DNA of 64,000 nt, taken from NCBI GenBank assembly GCA_027488735.1, contig JAIYBB010000005.1, positions 248,001 through 312,000 of the forward strand, in the 5' to 3' direction. This stretch comes from Comamonadaceae bacterium. GTDB lineage: Bacteria; Pseudomonadota; Gammaproteobacteria; Burkholderiales; Burkholderiaceae_C. The stretch's first letter is position 1, and each line of letters starts with the position of its first letter. Below the pieces are notes generated by a model, which did no database searches, was not told where the DNA came from, and saw nothing but the letters and a program-made list of their open reading frames with translations. Positions 1 to 9,152 of this stretch are shown here, piece by piece. Made by a program: the position numbers and the translations under genes.

Positions 1-32
1 GCAGTTTGCGCGCAGAGCTCATCATCATTTGA
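1..32 (+). CDS. flgI: flgI, 3' end only (flagellar P-ring protein)
   Basis: The window opens inside a reading frame that ends SLRAELIII then TGA at 30-32. A C-terminus of this type is usual for FlgI, which forms the P-ring around the flagellar rod in the peptidoglycan layer. The gene lies directly upstream of flgJ, its normal neighbour, with 10 bases between the stop and the flgJ ATG. Only about nine codons are visible, so the identification rests on the tail sequence and on gene order. Confidence 0.6.
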   Translation, partial: SLRAELIII

Positions 33-42
33 TGCATTGACC

Positions 43-567
43 ATGGCTGATATCACCAACCCCTCCACTGTTGCGGCCAAGTCCTATTCGGACTTCGGCG
101 CCTTGGGCGAATTGCGCGGCAAAGCCCAGCGCAATGAAAAGGGCGCATTGCGTGAATCAGCGGAGCAATTTGAAGCGCTGTTCATACAGATGATGCTCAA
201 GTCCATGCGCGAAGCCAACGATGTGTTGAAAAGCGACATGTTCAAGTCCAATGCATTGGAAACTTTCCAAGGCATGTACGACAAAGAATTGTCCATGTCC
301 ATGGCCAAACGCAACGCTTTAGGTTTTGCCGATGTGGTGGTCAAACAATTGAGCCAACAAGAATCTGCACCCAGCACAGCCGAGTTGCTGGCATTGCGCC
401 AAAAAACAGGTGCCTTGCAAGCACCTGGCATGCCGCTGCACAAACCAGTGCTGCCCATGAGTTTGACGCCTGTGGAACAGCCGGCCATGCCTTTGCAGCG
501 CCAGACCTTGAAGCCACTGCCCATGAACAAAACCATGCCTTTGGCACCCGTGAGGAATGAGCCATGA
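43..567 (+). CDS. flgJ: FlgJ rod-binding protein, single-domain form
   Basis: This is the rod-assembly scaffold FlgJ, which caps the growing rod in the periplasm. The N-terminal rod-binding domain spans about residues 25-110, with the typical run ESAEQFEALFIQMMLKSMR and the later segment AKRNALGFADVVVKQL. The ATG at 43 is preferred to the TTG at 37 because it gives the normal FlgJ start. At 174 residues the protein lacks the C-terminal muramidase domain of the two-domain FlgJ of enterobacteria. The last 60 residues are Pro/Met/Leu-rich and low in complexity. It overlaps flgK by four bases (ATGA), so the two are translationally coupled. Confidence 0.9.
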   Translation: MADITNPSTVAAKSYSDFGALGELRGKAQRNEKGALRESAEQFEALFIQMMLKSMREANDVLKSDMFKSNALETFQGMYDKELSMSMAKRNALGFADVVVKQLSQQESAPSTAELLALRQKTGALQAPGMPLHKPVLPMSLTPVEQPAMPLQRQTLKPLPMNKTMPLAPVRNEP

Positions 568-3500
568 GCAATATGCTGGGTATCAGCAGTACCGCCGTGG
601 CCGCTTACCAACGCGCATTGGGCACGGTCAGTAACAACATTGCCAACGTCAGCACCGAAGGCTACTCCAGACAGCAGTCCACGCTGCAACAAAGTGCGCC
701 GGCTAAGCACGCGAATATGTTCTTGGGCACGGGTGTGTTGTTCACCTCGGTCAAGCGCGCGTTTGACACGTTTGCCGAATCTAATTTGCGCAACAGCAAC
801 ACCGACTTGGCGACGCAAGAACCCTTGGTGAATTACACCCAGCGTGTGATGGACATCATGGGCGACAAAAGCGTCGGCTTGAGCTCAGCACTTGACACCT
901 TTTTTAATGCTGCACGCAGTTTGTCGGTAGACCCGGCCTCTACGGTGATGCGGACCAGTTTCATACGCGGCGCGGAAGGTGTGGGTTCACGGTTTGCCGA
1001 ATTGGCAGGGCAACTGTCATTGGTATCCACCGAAACACGTCAAGCCTTGGAGAGCGCGGGCAACCAAATCAACACCTTGACCGAACAATTGGCCTTGGTG
1101 AACCAACAGTTGACCAAGTCGCCAACATTGGAAGGGCAGTCGTCTGAATTGCTCGACCGCCGCGATTTGCTGTTGCGTCAGATTTCCGAATTTTCACGCA
1201 TCAAAACCAGCTTCACACCGAACGGCATTGTGTCTGTGAGTTTGGGAACCACCATGAAGCAAAGTTTGGTGGTCGATGGCTTGAAGTCACGCCCGATTGG
1301 CTTTGACCCCAACTCGATGAGTAAACTTGATTTGGTGCTCGACCCGTATGGCAACACCGAACCCTTGTCTGGTGCCAGTGGTGGCACCATGGGCGGTCTC
1401 AACACGTTCATCAGCCAGGTACTTGAACCCGCGCAAAAAGGTCTGGATTTTTTGGCGCAAAGTTTTGTCAATGAAGTCAATTTGATTCAACGCTCCGGCA
1501 TTGACGGCTATGGCCACCTTGGCGTGGATTTGCTGCGCATCGATGACAAGGCCGCGAGTGCTGCAGTGGGCATGCGGGTGTTGTTGCAAGACCCGTTGCG
1601 CATTACCACCGGCGGATTATTCAGGGTGACAGAAAACCCGAACAATGCCAGTGATGTCAGAGCGCGGGTCAGCTTTTTGGCCAGCACCATGCCGCTTGGC
1701 ATCAGCAACCCTTTGTTATCAAACAACCCATTCACCAACAATCCGCTGAAAGTGGAAGTAGGTGGTGGCCGCTTGTTTGCGCCTGTGACCACCGTGGCCG
1801 CGGGCATGGAAAACACTACCATTTATTTGGACAACGTCAAACCTGGCCAGCAGTTGCATGTGATGACGCGCGACGCCCGTCAATTGATTGGTGTGCCGTT
1901 GAGCGAGGATGAAAAATTCCAAATGCTCAACACAGACAATGGCTTCAATTCGGCACTGACATACAGCGATGCTTACCTGAACCAGTCGGGTGAAAAAGGC
2001 TACCGTGGTGCCAAAGTGTTTTATGGCACCAAAGCCAGCGTGCTGTATGAACAGCAGTTTGACAAATTGGGTCAGCCTGACAAAGCCACGCCAACGGCAG
2101 CTACTTTGGCCAGCGGACGCGTGGTGCCGGTTTCTTCGTCCACCGATTTGGTGGTGATTCCAGAGGGCGCCATCAAACTCAATGACGAGTCCTTGGGCGA
2201 ATTGAAATTGGCGGCAGGGGAAGAACTCGGGCCGCAAAAAATTGCGGATTGGTTGAACGCAGGCATTGATGCACACCCGTTCTTTTCATCCGAGCAATCC
2301 ACCTTGATCGGCGACATCAGCTTAACTGCTGACACCTTGGAATTGAAAAACGCTGATTTGTTTTCTGACACTGGTGGCGTGATTCAAATCGGTGACGAGC
2401 AAATTTATTACAGCGGCAAAACCACCAATGCAGATGGCAAGTCCACCGTATTGACTGGCTTGATTCGCGGCTTCAACGACACCGTGGTCAGCCAACACTT
2501 GGCGGCCGATGCTGTCAAAGCCAATGACCTGAAATACGCTGAAGTGTTCAACGAAATACGCATTCCCTCGGCATCGCTGGACTTTCACAAAGAAATGACC
2601 GTCAACGGTGTGGTGATTGGCAAATTGCCCACAGGCGGCAAAGTGCCAGCCCAGTACAAAGACTTGTTGTCATTTGTGCAAGCGTTGCAATCGAAAAGCG
2701 AAGCAACTGGAGTGAACGCCCGACTCGCTGACAACGGCGACTTGATTTTGGAAAACTTGCCGGGCCGTGAAGGCGAGACCATTGCACTCGGCCCATTTGA
2801 TGACGCAGGAAAACCAGCCAATGCATTGAACTTGAATTTGAGCGAAGGCTCCAATTTGTTCCACGGCATGGTGCGCTTGACGCGTCGTTTGGGCGACCCG
2901 GAAAAATCAGACATTCGTTTGTCTTTTGGTGAGTATGGCCCTGAAGATCGTCGCCAGACCGGCAGCCCGTTTGACCTGAGCTTGTTGGGGTTCAGAACAG
3001 CTGCTTATATTGAAGGCAAAGTACCTGACGATTTGATGGTGTTTGTCACCGGTCAAGGCAAAGCCAATATTGCCGCCAGCTTTGAGGGACAACCGATTGA
3101 CCCCAAAGACAAATTGCGCGATCAAAACCTGCAGATCAAATTCATCGAGCCAGACCGCTATGTGATCATCGATGGCGTCACCGGTACCGAATTGGTCAAC
3201 CGCCATTACGACAACACCGTGCTTGACCCAGTGATTGAGTACCAAGGTTTGTCCATCAAATTTTCACGCGCCCCGGATGTGGGTGATGTGTTTGCGGTCG
3301 ACGGCAACCATGACGGCATTGGCAACAACGAGAACATGCTGATCATGGCCGATTTGGCCCAAAAGAAAGTGGTGGGCAACAAAACCTTGGCAGAGAGTTA
3401 TATCGACCAAGTGAATAACGTGGGCAATGCCGCCCAACAAGCCAAGATCACACAACAGGCACTGACGGTGGTGAACGACCAAGCACAAAGTGCCCGAGAC

Positions 3501-3629
3501 AAAGTCTCGGGAGTGAACTTGGACGACGAAGCAGCTGATTTGATTCGCTATCAGCAAGCCTACCAAGCCGCCGCCAAAGCATTGCAAATTTCGGGTCAGT
3601 TGTTTGACTCCATTGTGCAAATCCGTTGA
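564..3629 (+). CDS. flgK: FlgK, hook-filament junction protein 1, enlarged
   Basis: FlgK joins the hook to the filament. The N-terminus (SNMLGISSTAVAAYQRALGT, then NNIANVSTEGYSRQQS) and the C-terminus (GVNLDDEAADLIRYQQAYQAAAKALQ) are the conserved rod-type D0/D1 helices. At 1021 residues it is much longer than the usual 550-650. The extra mass lies in the central, surface-exposed part. Around residues 595-650 there is a motif with ExxYYxG, then LTGLIRG and a later H, which resembles a domain common in phage tail proteins. The start is an ATG overlapping the flgJ stop, with a GAGGA ribosome-binding site. flgL follows after 15 bases. Confidence 0.93.
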   Translation: MSNMLGISSTAVAAYQRALGTVSNNIANVSTEGYSRQQSTLQQSAPAKHANMFLGTGVLFTSVKRAFDTFAESNLRNSNTDLATQEPLVNYTQRVMDIMGDKSVGLSSALDTFFNAARSLSVDPASTVMRTSFIRGAEGVGSRFAELAGQLSLVSTETRQALESAGNQINTLTEQLALVNQQLTKSPTLEGQSSELLDRRDLLLRQISEFSRIKTSFTPNGIVSVSLGTTMKQSLVVDGLKSRPIGFDPNSMSKLDLVLDPYGNTEPLSGASGGTMGGLNTFISQVLEPAQKGLDFLAQSFVNEVNLIQRSGIDGYGHLGVDLLRIDDKAASAAVGMRVLLQDPLRITTGGLFRVTENPNNASDVRARVSFLASTMPLGISNPLLSNNPFTNNPLKVEVGGGRLFAPVTTVAAGMENTTIYLDNVKPGQQLHVMTRDARQLIGVPLSEDEKFQMLNTDNGFNSALTYSDAYLNQSGEKGYRGAKVFYGTKASVLYEQQFDKLGQPDKATPTAATLASGRVVPVSSSTDLVVIPEGAIKLNDESLGELKLAAGEELGPQKIADWLNAGIDAHPFFSSEQSTLIGDISLTADTLELKNADLFSDTGGVIQIGDEQIYYSGKTTNADGKSTVLTGLIRGFNDTVVSQHLAADAVKANDLKYAEVFNEIRIPSASLDFHKEMTVNGVVIGKLPTGGKVPAQYKDLLSFVQALQSKSEATGVNARLADNGDLILENLPGREGETIALGPFDDAGKPANALNLNLSEGSNLFHGMVRLTRRLGDPEKSDIRLSFGEYGPEDRRQTGSPFDLSLLGFRTAAYIEGKVPDDLMVFVTGQGKANIAASFEGQPIDPKDKLRDQNLQIKFIEPDRYVIIDGVTGTELVNRHYDNTVLDPVIEYQGLSIKFSRAPDVGDVFAVDGNHDGIGNNENMLIMADLAQKKVVGNKTLAESYIDQVNNVGNAAQQAKITQQALTVVNDQAQSARDKVSGVNLDDEAADLIRYQQAYQAAAKALQISGQLFDSIVQIR

Positions 3630-3644
3630 TAAGGAGATGACACC

Positions 3645-4574
3645 ATGGTCATGAAAGTTTCTACCAGTATGTTTTTTGACCGCGCCAGTTCGCAACTGGC
3701 GAATGTGCAGGGCAGTCTGGCCAAAACACAAGAGCAGTTGTCCACGGGCAAGCAAATCACCAAGCCCAGCGACGAACCGGACAAGGCGTCGTTGGTGACT
3801 CGCTTGGAGTCGGAGATTGCCCGCCAGAAAAGTTACCAAGGAAATATCAAGTCGATCGAAATCAGGCTGATGGCCGAGGAAACCGCCTTGAACAGCACCA
3901 GCGATGTGATGTTCCGGATGAAAGAGTTGGCGGTGCAAGCAGCCAACGACACCTTGGGTGCGGCTGACAGAAGAACCATTTCACTGGAAATGATTGAACT
4001 GCGAAACCAAATCGTGAGTCTGGCCAATACGCAGGACTCCAACGGCAATTACTTGTTTGCTGGCAGTCGGGTCAGCCAGATGCCGTTTTCACCCGATGCC
4101 AAAGGCGTGATTGTTTACAAAGGCGACCAGGCCCGCATGGTGGTCGGTGTGGGCGACAACCGCCGCATGAACCAAAACATTCCCGGCTCTGACGCGTTTA
4201 CCAATGTGGTGCGTGACGATGGCAAAGGTGGTCGGGTTGGTGTTGGTTTTTTTCAAGCGATGGGGGACTTGATCGACGCAGTCAAAGGCAGCAACCGCGT
4301 GGCGATTCAACGTGGCCTGAGCGAAATTGACACCTTGCAGCAAGGGCTGAGCGACTCCATCGCACAAGTCGGTACTGACTTGAATGTGGTGGATTCACAA
4401 AACAATGTGTTGGACGAAATCACCTTGCGCTTGAAAAGCACCATGTCCGACATCCAAGACTTGGACTACACCGAAGCCATCACCAAGATGAACAAAGACC
4501 AGTTGGCGCTGGAAGCCGCGCAAAGCAGCTTTGCCAAGATTTCCAAGTTGAGTTTGTTCAATTACATCAATTGA
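3645..4574 (+). CDS. flgL: FlgL, hook-filament junction protein 3
   Basis: FlgL is the second junction protein between hook and filament. The N-terminus (STSMFFDRASSQLANVQGS, STGKQITKPSDEPDKAS) is typical of the flagellin/FlgL family. At 309 residues it has normal length. AAGGAGAT lies just upstream of the ATG at 3645; a second ATG six bases later is possible. It belongs to the flgJKL unit. A sigma-28 type promoter for fliD begins six bases after its stop. Confidence 0.93.
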   Translation: MVMKVSTSMFFDRASSQLANVQGSLAKTQEQLSTGKQITKPSDEPDKASLVTRLESEIARQKSYQGNIKSIEIRLMAEETALNSTSDVMFRMKELAVQAANDTLGAADRRTISLEMIELRNQIVSLANTQDSNGNYLFAGSRVSQMPFSPDAKGVIVYKGDQARMVVGVGDNRRMNQNIPGSDAFTNVVRDDGKGGRVGVGFFQAMGDLIDAVKGSNRVAIQRGLSEIDTLQQGLSDSIAQVGTDLNVVDSQNNVLDEITLRLKSTMSDIQDLDYTEAITKMNKDQLALEAAQSSFAKISKLSLFNYIN

Positions 4575-4579
4575 TGGGC

Positions 4580-4606
4580 TCAAGTTTTTTGTACCTGATC
4601 CGATTC
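4580..4606 (+). promoter_or_regulatory. sigma-28 (FliA) promoter of fliD
   Basis: TCAAGTTT at 4580-4587, 11 bases, then TCCGATTC at 4599-4606. The -35 element is identical to that in front of flaG, and the -10 element keeps the CCGAT core of the FliA consensus. It lies 26 bases before the fliD ATG. Read by eye only. Confidence 0.65.
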
Positions 4607-4631
4607 ATTTGACGACAACCCTCTAAAGCCC

Positions 4632-6713
4632 ATGGCCACCTCAGCAGTCAGCTCCAGCTCCTCCACAGCCGCCACCACAGCGGCGGATGTGGCTGCAGCC
4701 AATAAAGCCAATGCACAAAAAATCATCTCCTCATTGAGCGCGGGTTCTGGGGTAGACGTGGCTTCGTTGGCACAAAATTTGGTCAACGCTGAAAAAATGC
4801 CGCAAGAAAACGCGATCAACGCGAAGATTGCCAAGAACGACAGCAAGGTCAGCGGTTTGTCAGCGGTGATGTTCATGATGAACGAGTTCAAGACCGCTCT
4901 GAGTGCAGTCAAAGACCGTGATAACTTCAATACGCTGACAGTAACCAACAGCAATACCTCTGCGGTGAGTGTGACCGCCACTGCAGCCGCCTCTATGGGC
5001 GACCACCAAATCGTGGTCAACGCCTTGTCGCAGCCGCAACGCAGCATCAGCGCGGGCTTTGCCTCTTCCTCTGCCAGCATCAACGCTGGCAGCAGTTTTG
5101 GCTTGACGATTGCGGGCAGTTCTAGCCCCACGGTGGGAACTTCCCAGTCGTATTCCACCTACATGGCGTCTATCAATGCGCCTGCGTTTTCCGCCACACC
5201 ATCTGTCAACGATTTCAAAACCTTTTCTGTCGATATCGATGGCAAAACCTACTCGATGACCCCGGCGCCCGCCACCGCCAGCATGGCTGATTTGGCGTCC
5301 AATTTGCAAAGTCAGTTACGGGTCTTGGACGGTTCTTCTGATTTGAGCGTGACCTATAACGGTAGCCAACTGGAGTTCACGTCGGCCACCACCACCCGAG
5401 TGGTCAACAACCCGGCACTGTCAAAGTCAACCACCATCAATTTAGACACCGGTGCCTTGGCAGGCACAGCGGGTACGTCAGCCATCACCGGGGCGAGTTT
5501 TGGCACCCACCCTTCGATCAATGATTTCAGCGCTTTCACAGTCACCATCGCGGGTACACAGCGTTCACTCATACCTGTGCCTGTGACTGCCAACATGACC
5601 TCATTGGCGACCAATCTGCAAATGCAATTGCGCACTTTGGACGGCAACTCCGACATCAGTGTGTCCTATGACAGCACCAACGGTCTGGTCGTCAGTTCTG
5701 CATCTGGCAAGGACATCACTGGTATTGGCTTGACGAAAAAAACCTATGAAGACACGCCTGCGGGCGTGGTGTCGGCGATCAACGCATCTAACCGCGGCTA
5801 CAAAGCCCAATTGATCAACGACGGCAGCGCAGGCTCTCCCTATAAGGTGATGATTACTGGCAGCACCGGAGCCACCGAGGGCTTCACGGTATCAAGCAAC
5901 GACACAGCCAATGTATTTGGTGCAGGGTTTGCAACCCCCAGTGGCTATGCCGCGAGCGACGCCAGCGTCACGGTGGATGGCATCAGTTACACCCGACAGA
6001 GCAATGCCATTTCAGACATTGTTCCGGGCCTGACCTTGAGCCTCAAGGCGACAAGCAGCACGCCAGCCAGTGTCAATCTGGCGCGAGATACGTCTGCATT
6101 GAAGGCCAAATTGACTGCTTTGGTTACCGCCTACAACGATTTCGACAACATCATCAAAGAAACCACCAACCCCAAGTCCACCTTGGAAACTTATGGTGCC
6201 ACTTTGGTGGGGGACAGCACGGCCCGCATGGTGCGGCAACAAATGCGCTCCTTGATCTTTGGTGTGTCCAGCACGCCAGGCACGACTTACCAATCGATGA
6301 GCCAGTTGGGTTTCAGTTTGGACCAAACGGGCGTGTTGTCGCTGGATGAAACCAAGTTGGACACCGCACTGCAAACCGGGGTTGATGACATCGCCAAGAT
6401 GTTCACCGGCGGACATAACAAATTGAGTGTGTACAGCACTTTGTCCGCGGGTATTGCTGGTGATGCGGTCAAAAAGCTGACCAATTTGTTGTCAGCCACA
6501 GGCCCCTTGTTGACCAAGAGCGAGAACGCCAACACCGAGAATACCAAGTACCGCGAGCGCCTGACCAAGTTGCAAACCCGCATGGATGCGTTGTTAGCGC
6601 GTTATCAAAAGCAGTTTGCCGCCATGGACAGTTTGGTCGGCAGTGTGAACAGTCAGAAGACCAGCCTGAAGTCAACCTTTGACGGCATGATGGCCACTTA
6701 CACCAACAAATAA
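4632..6713 (+). CDS. fliD: FliD, filament cap protein, with internal duplication
   Basis: FliD caps the filament and folds incoming flagellin. The N-terminal domain includes SAGSGVDVASLAQNLVNAEK (about residues 36-55), the usual FliD start after a Ser/Ala/Thr-rich leader. The C-terminal domain has LTALVTAYNDFDNIIKE and TKYRERLTKLQTRMDALLARYQKQFAAMDSLV. The length is 693 residues against 450-500 in many species. Part of the excess is a tandem duplication about 104 residues apart, with SVNDFKTFSVDI near residue 190 and SINDFSAFTVTI near residue 294. Each copy is followed by a QLR-LDG-SD block. It has its own sigma-28 promoter. No fliS follows. Confidence 0.92.
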   Translation: MATSAVSSSSSTAATTAADVAAANKANAQKIISSLSAGSGVDVASLAQNLVNAEKMPQENAINAKIAKNDSKVSGLSAVMFMMNEFKTALSAVKDRDNFNTLTVTNSNTSAVSVTATAAASMGDHQIVVNALSQPQRSISAGFASSSASINAGSSFGLTIAGSSSPTVGTSQSYSTYMASINAPAFSATPSVNDFKTFSVDIDGKTYSMTPAPATASMADLASNLQSQLRVLDGSSDLSVTYNGSQLEFTSATTTRVVNNPALSKSTTINLDTGALAGTAGTSAITGASFGTHPSINDFSAFTVTIAGTQRSLIPVPVTANMTSLATNLQMQLRTLDGNSDISVSYDSTNGLVVSSASGKDITGIGLTKKTYEDTPAGVVSAINASNRGYKAQLINDGSAGSPYKVMITGSTGATEGFTVSSNDTANVFGAGFATPSGYAASDASVTVDGISYTRQSNAISDIVPGLTLSLKATSSTPASVNLARDTSALKAKLTALVTAYNDFDNIIKETTNPKSTLETYGATLVGDSTARMVRQQMRSLIFGVSSTPGTTYQSMSQLGFSLDQTGVLSLDETKLDTALQTGVDDIAKMFTGGHNKLSVYSTLSAGIAGDAVKKLTNLLSATGPLLTKSENANTENTKYRERLTKLQTRMDALLARYQKQFAAMDSLVGSVNSQKTSLKSTFDGMMATYTNK

Positions 6714-6718
6714 AACGG

Positions 6719-6937
6719 TTATTGGGTACGAATGATGCGCCATCCGTGGTCCATCTTGCGAAATACAAATTTGCGAGACAGATTGCGGGTGCGCACCAAG
6801 TAATAGGAAAGCGCACGCAAGCTGTGTGCTTTTTTCAGGTCATCGCAAAAAATGCTGTCACCAATGTCAAGCGTCTCGAGTGTCTGTATGTTGCTCGTCA
6901 AAGCCAGTTGGTTAAGTTCCAGTCGTTCGATGATCAT
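6719..6937 (-). CDS. small protein of unknown function
   Basis: I do not recognise this 72-residue protein. It starts [18 protein letters not shown] and ends with the basic segment [20 protein letters not shown]. That ending, with aromatic and basic residues, reads like a real small protein; the opposite-strand frame does not. It converges with fliD (stops six bases apart) and lies downstream of the minus-strand flagellin in the same direction. A hairpin ends five bases before its ATG and may hide its ribosome-binding site. Confidence 0.5.
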   Translation of the reverse strand: MIIERLELNQLALTSNIQTLETLDIGDSIFCDDLKKAHSLRALSYYLVRTRNLSRKFVFRKMDHGWRIIRTQ

Positions 6938-6942
6938 TGATG

Positions 6943-6966
6943 CTGCCTAAGGATGTCCCTAGGCAG
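6943..6966 (-). promoter_or_regulatory. RNA hairpin before the 72-residue gene
   Basis: On the minus strand CTGCCTAGGG and CCTTAGGCAG can pair over ten positions, including one G-U, around the loop ACAT. There is no U-run, so it is not a clear terminator of the upstream flagellin transcript. The 3' arm contains the only AGG near the ATG at 6937, so it could control translation start. The function is inferred. Confidence 0.35.
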
Positions 6967-7031
6967 AATCGGCAGCAAGCTTTCAAACTTTAGCGGGTGA
7001 GTAAAAAAAGAATCACCGAAAATTTATGTAT

Positions 7032-9152
7032 CTATTTGATGTACTGTTTGAGCAGATACGACACCATGTCTTGCGAAATATTGGCTTGAGCCAGCATGGC
7101 CATTGAAGCATTTTGTTTGATTTTTGCTGAAGCAAGTGCTGCTGTTTCAGCAGCCAGATCGTAATTCATGATGTTGCCGTATGCCGCGGTGGAAGTTGTC
7201 TTGAGGTTATTGACATAACTGGTTTGGTAACTCATGCGGTTTTGCAAAGCGCCAACGGTAGCTTGGTATTGAGAAACCATGTTGATGGCATCGGCCAACG
7301 TCGTCAGGGCATTGGTACCGCCGGTAGAGGTGGAAATATCCAAGCTAGAAACCTTGGTGGAAGTTGATCCACCGCCATAAGTACCTTCTCTGAAGCCAAG
7401 TGTGCTGAAGTTGGTGGTCCCATTGCTGCCAGGTGCCACACTGAAAGTGCCGTTGGTAGATGTCAGTTTGACGGTTGACAAATAAGTCATTGCGCCTGCC
7501 GAGCTTGCCGCAGCACCAGTCAGTGCGGCGTTACCCCCCAGTCCGATGCGCGTGCCCGCAACTGCAGCGCCGCCACTGCTGACACCAATGGCTATATTTC
7601 TGCCGTCTGATGCTGTCAAAGTGACGCCGCTTCCATTGTTGGTGGCGGTCACCCCAGTTTGACCCGAGTACGTATTGAGCAGCGTCACCACATCCGCTGC
7701 AGTGGAACTGGTGGTCAATGTAGCTGCAATGGACACACCGTTCAAATAGATGGTGTCGACTGCGCCAGCAGAAAACCCGGTTCCCTCGACAACATTTGGA
7801 TTGACGGCGGCAGTCACTTTGGTGAGTGAAGTTTGACGATTGATGGCTGCGGCCATGGAAATCGCACTCGAAGCCTTGGTCGAGGAGGTGGTGGTAGCTA
7901 CAGAAGCTGTGTCATCCGATGTGAATGCCGCGCCAATGTTGTAGCCGTTGATCATGAGGTCACCCGCAGCCAGCGCGGTAGGGGCAGCGATGGAGCCGCT
8001 TCGGGCTTTGCCAGTGAATTGTGCAGTGTTGCTGCTGTATGTACCCAGTCCCAAATCAGCATTCGCCAACGTGCCTCCGACATTGCTACTGACCACAATA
8101 CTGCTTTGACTGAGACTTCTGAGTGTGTAAGTGCCTGCATGAGTGCCAGCTGCGCCTACACCAGTGTTGCTTGCTGTCAAATTGGTGCCGTCAAATGCCA
8201 CAGTGATATTTCTTCCATCGGCGGCTTTGAGCGACACCCCATTGGTGGTGGACAAATTGTCAGTAGCGGTGACACCAGTGGTTCCCGAATTGAGATTGAT
8301 GGCAGTCACCACAGCTGCTCTGTTGGTCGCGTAATCACTGGTGGTTGCTAATGTGATTGAAATGGCGGTGCCATTGATGGTGATGGTACCTGCGGTTCCT
8401 GTGCCAGAAGCAGAGATTGCGCTACCAGCGACTTGGGTAGTGCCAATTTCAGCCTTGATGTTGGTAGTGCCTGTGATTCGGTTGATAGCTGCTGCCTTGG
8501 CAATTGCGCTTCCAGCATTAGAGGAATATGAATAGGAATCATCGGTTGAGAGTGATGCGCCGACCATGTAGCCATTCAAAACCAGATCGCCCGATGCCAT
8601 GGCTGTGGTGGATGATCCCAGCGAGGTCAAAGCCAGTGAACTGCCAGAACCCAGTGCAGATGAGAGTAAAGACCCAAAACTTAAAGTTGTTGTGTCTCCC
8701 GCATTGATGCCGGTTTGTACAGAGATCGTGGGGGTTTTGCCATTCAAAAGAGAAACATTGTTGAAATAGGCGGTGTTGGCCACAGAGTCAAGCTGTGTCA
8801 TGTACGAGGCAAACGCCAGTTGGTTACTTGCCAACGTGGTACTGCTGGCAGTGCCAGACGCAGAGGATGTGGCCAGCGTCTTCATCGATGTCAAGATAGT
8901 TTGAATGGACGACATGGCCGAGTCAGCCGTGGATAAAGCGGAAATACCCTGATTGATGTTGTCCACCGCTTTGGCGTATGAGGTAATGTTTGCGCTTAAT
9001 CTGTTGGCAATACCCAGCCCTGCGGGGTCATCTTTGGGGCTGTTGATTCGGAGTTGGGTACTGATGCGTTGGCTGGCAGTAGAGGCAGCAGCGACAGCAT
9101 CTGAATAGGCCAAAGCGGCTGTAATGGCGTCCATATTGGTATTGATGATCAT
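7032..9152 (-). CDS. divergent flagellin (706 residues)
   Basis: This is a flagellin by its ends. The N-terminus is MIINTNMDAITAALAYSDA, with STQLRINSPKDDPAGLGIANRLSANI; the C-terminus is QNASMAMLAQANISQDMVSYLLKQ. Both depart clearly from the canonical forms seen in the other two flagellins here. The middle holds several flagellin-IN type units, each with an ADGRNI or SDGRNI element (near residues 310 and 510). The ATG at 9152 is chosen because an AGAGG ribosome-binding site precedes it and it restores the standard start; an in-frame extension to 9236 looks non-coding. It is transcribed away from flaG. It may form a minor or specialised filament segment. Confidence 0.85.
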   Translation of the reverse strand: MIINTNMDAITAALAYSDAVAAASTASQRISTQLRINSPKDDPAGLGIANRLSANITSYAKAVDNINQGISALSTADSAMSSIQTILTSMKTLATSSASGTASSTTLASNQLAFASYMTQLDSVANTAYFNNVSLLNGKTPTISVQTGINAGDTTTLSFGSLLSSALGSGSSLALTSLGSSTTAMASGDLVLNGYMVGASLSTDDSYSYSSNAGSAIAKAAAINRITGTTNIKAEIGTTQVAGSAISASGTGTAGTITINGTAISITLATTSDYATNRAAVVTAINLNSGTTGVTATDNLSTTNGVSLKAADGRNITVAFDGTNLTASNTGVGAAGTHAGTYTLRSLSQSSIVVSSNVGGTLANADLGLGTYSSNTAQFTGKARSGSIAAPTALAAGDLMINGYNIGAAFTSDDTASVATTTSSTKASSAISMAAAINRQTSLTKVTAAVNPNVVEGTGFSAGAVDTIYLNGVSIAATLTTSSTAADVVTLLNTYSGQTGVTATNNGSGVTLTASDGRNIAIGVSSGGAAVAGTRIGLGGNAALTGAAASSAGAMTYLSTVKLTSTNGTFSVAPGSNGTTNFSTLGFREGTYGGGSTSTKVSSLDISTSTGGTNALTTLADAINMVSQYQATVGALQNRMSYQTSYVNNLKTTSTAAYGNIMNYDLAAETAALASAKIKQNASMAMLAQANISQDMVSYLLKQYIK

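Noticed and set aside
84..818. Long minus-strand frame opposite flgJ and flgK
   Set aside because: It is antisense to two clear flagellar genes and has no recognisable protein features.
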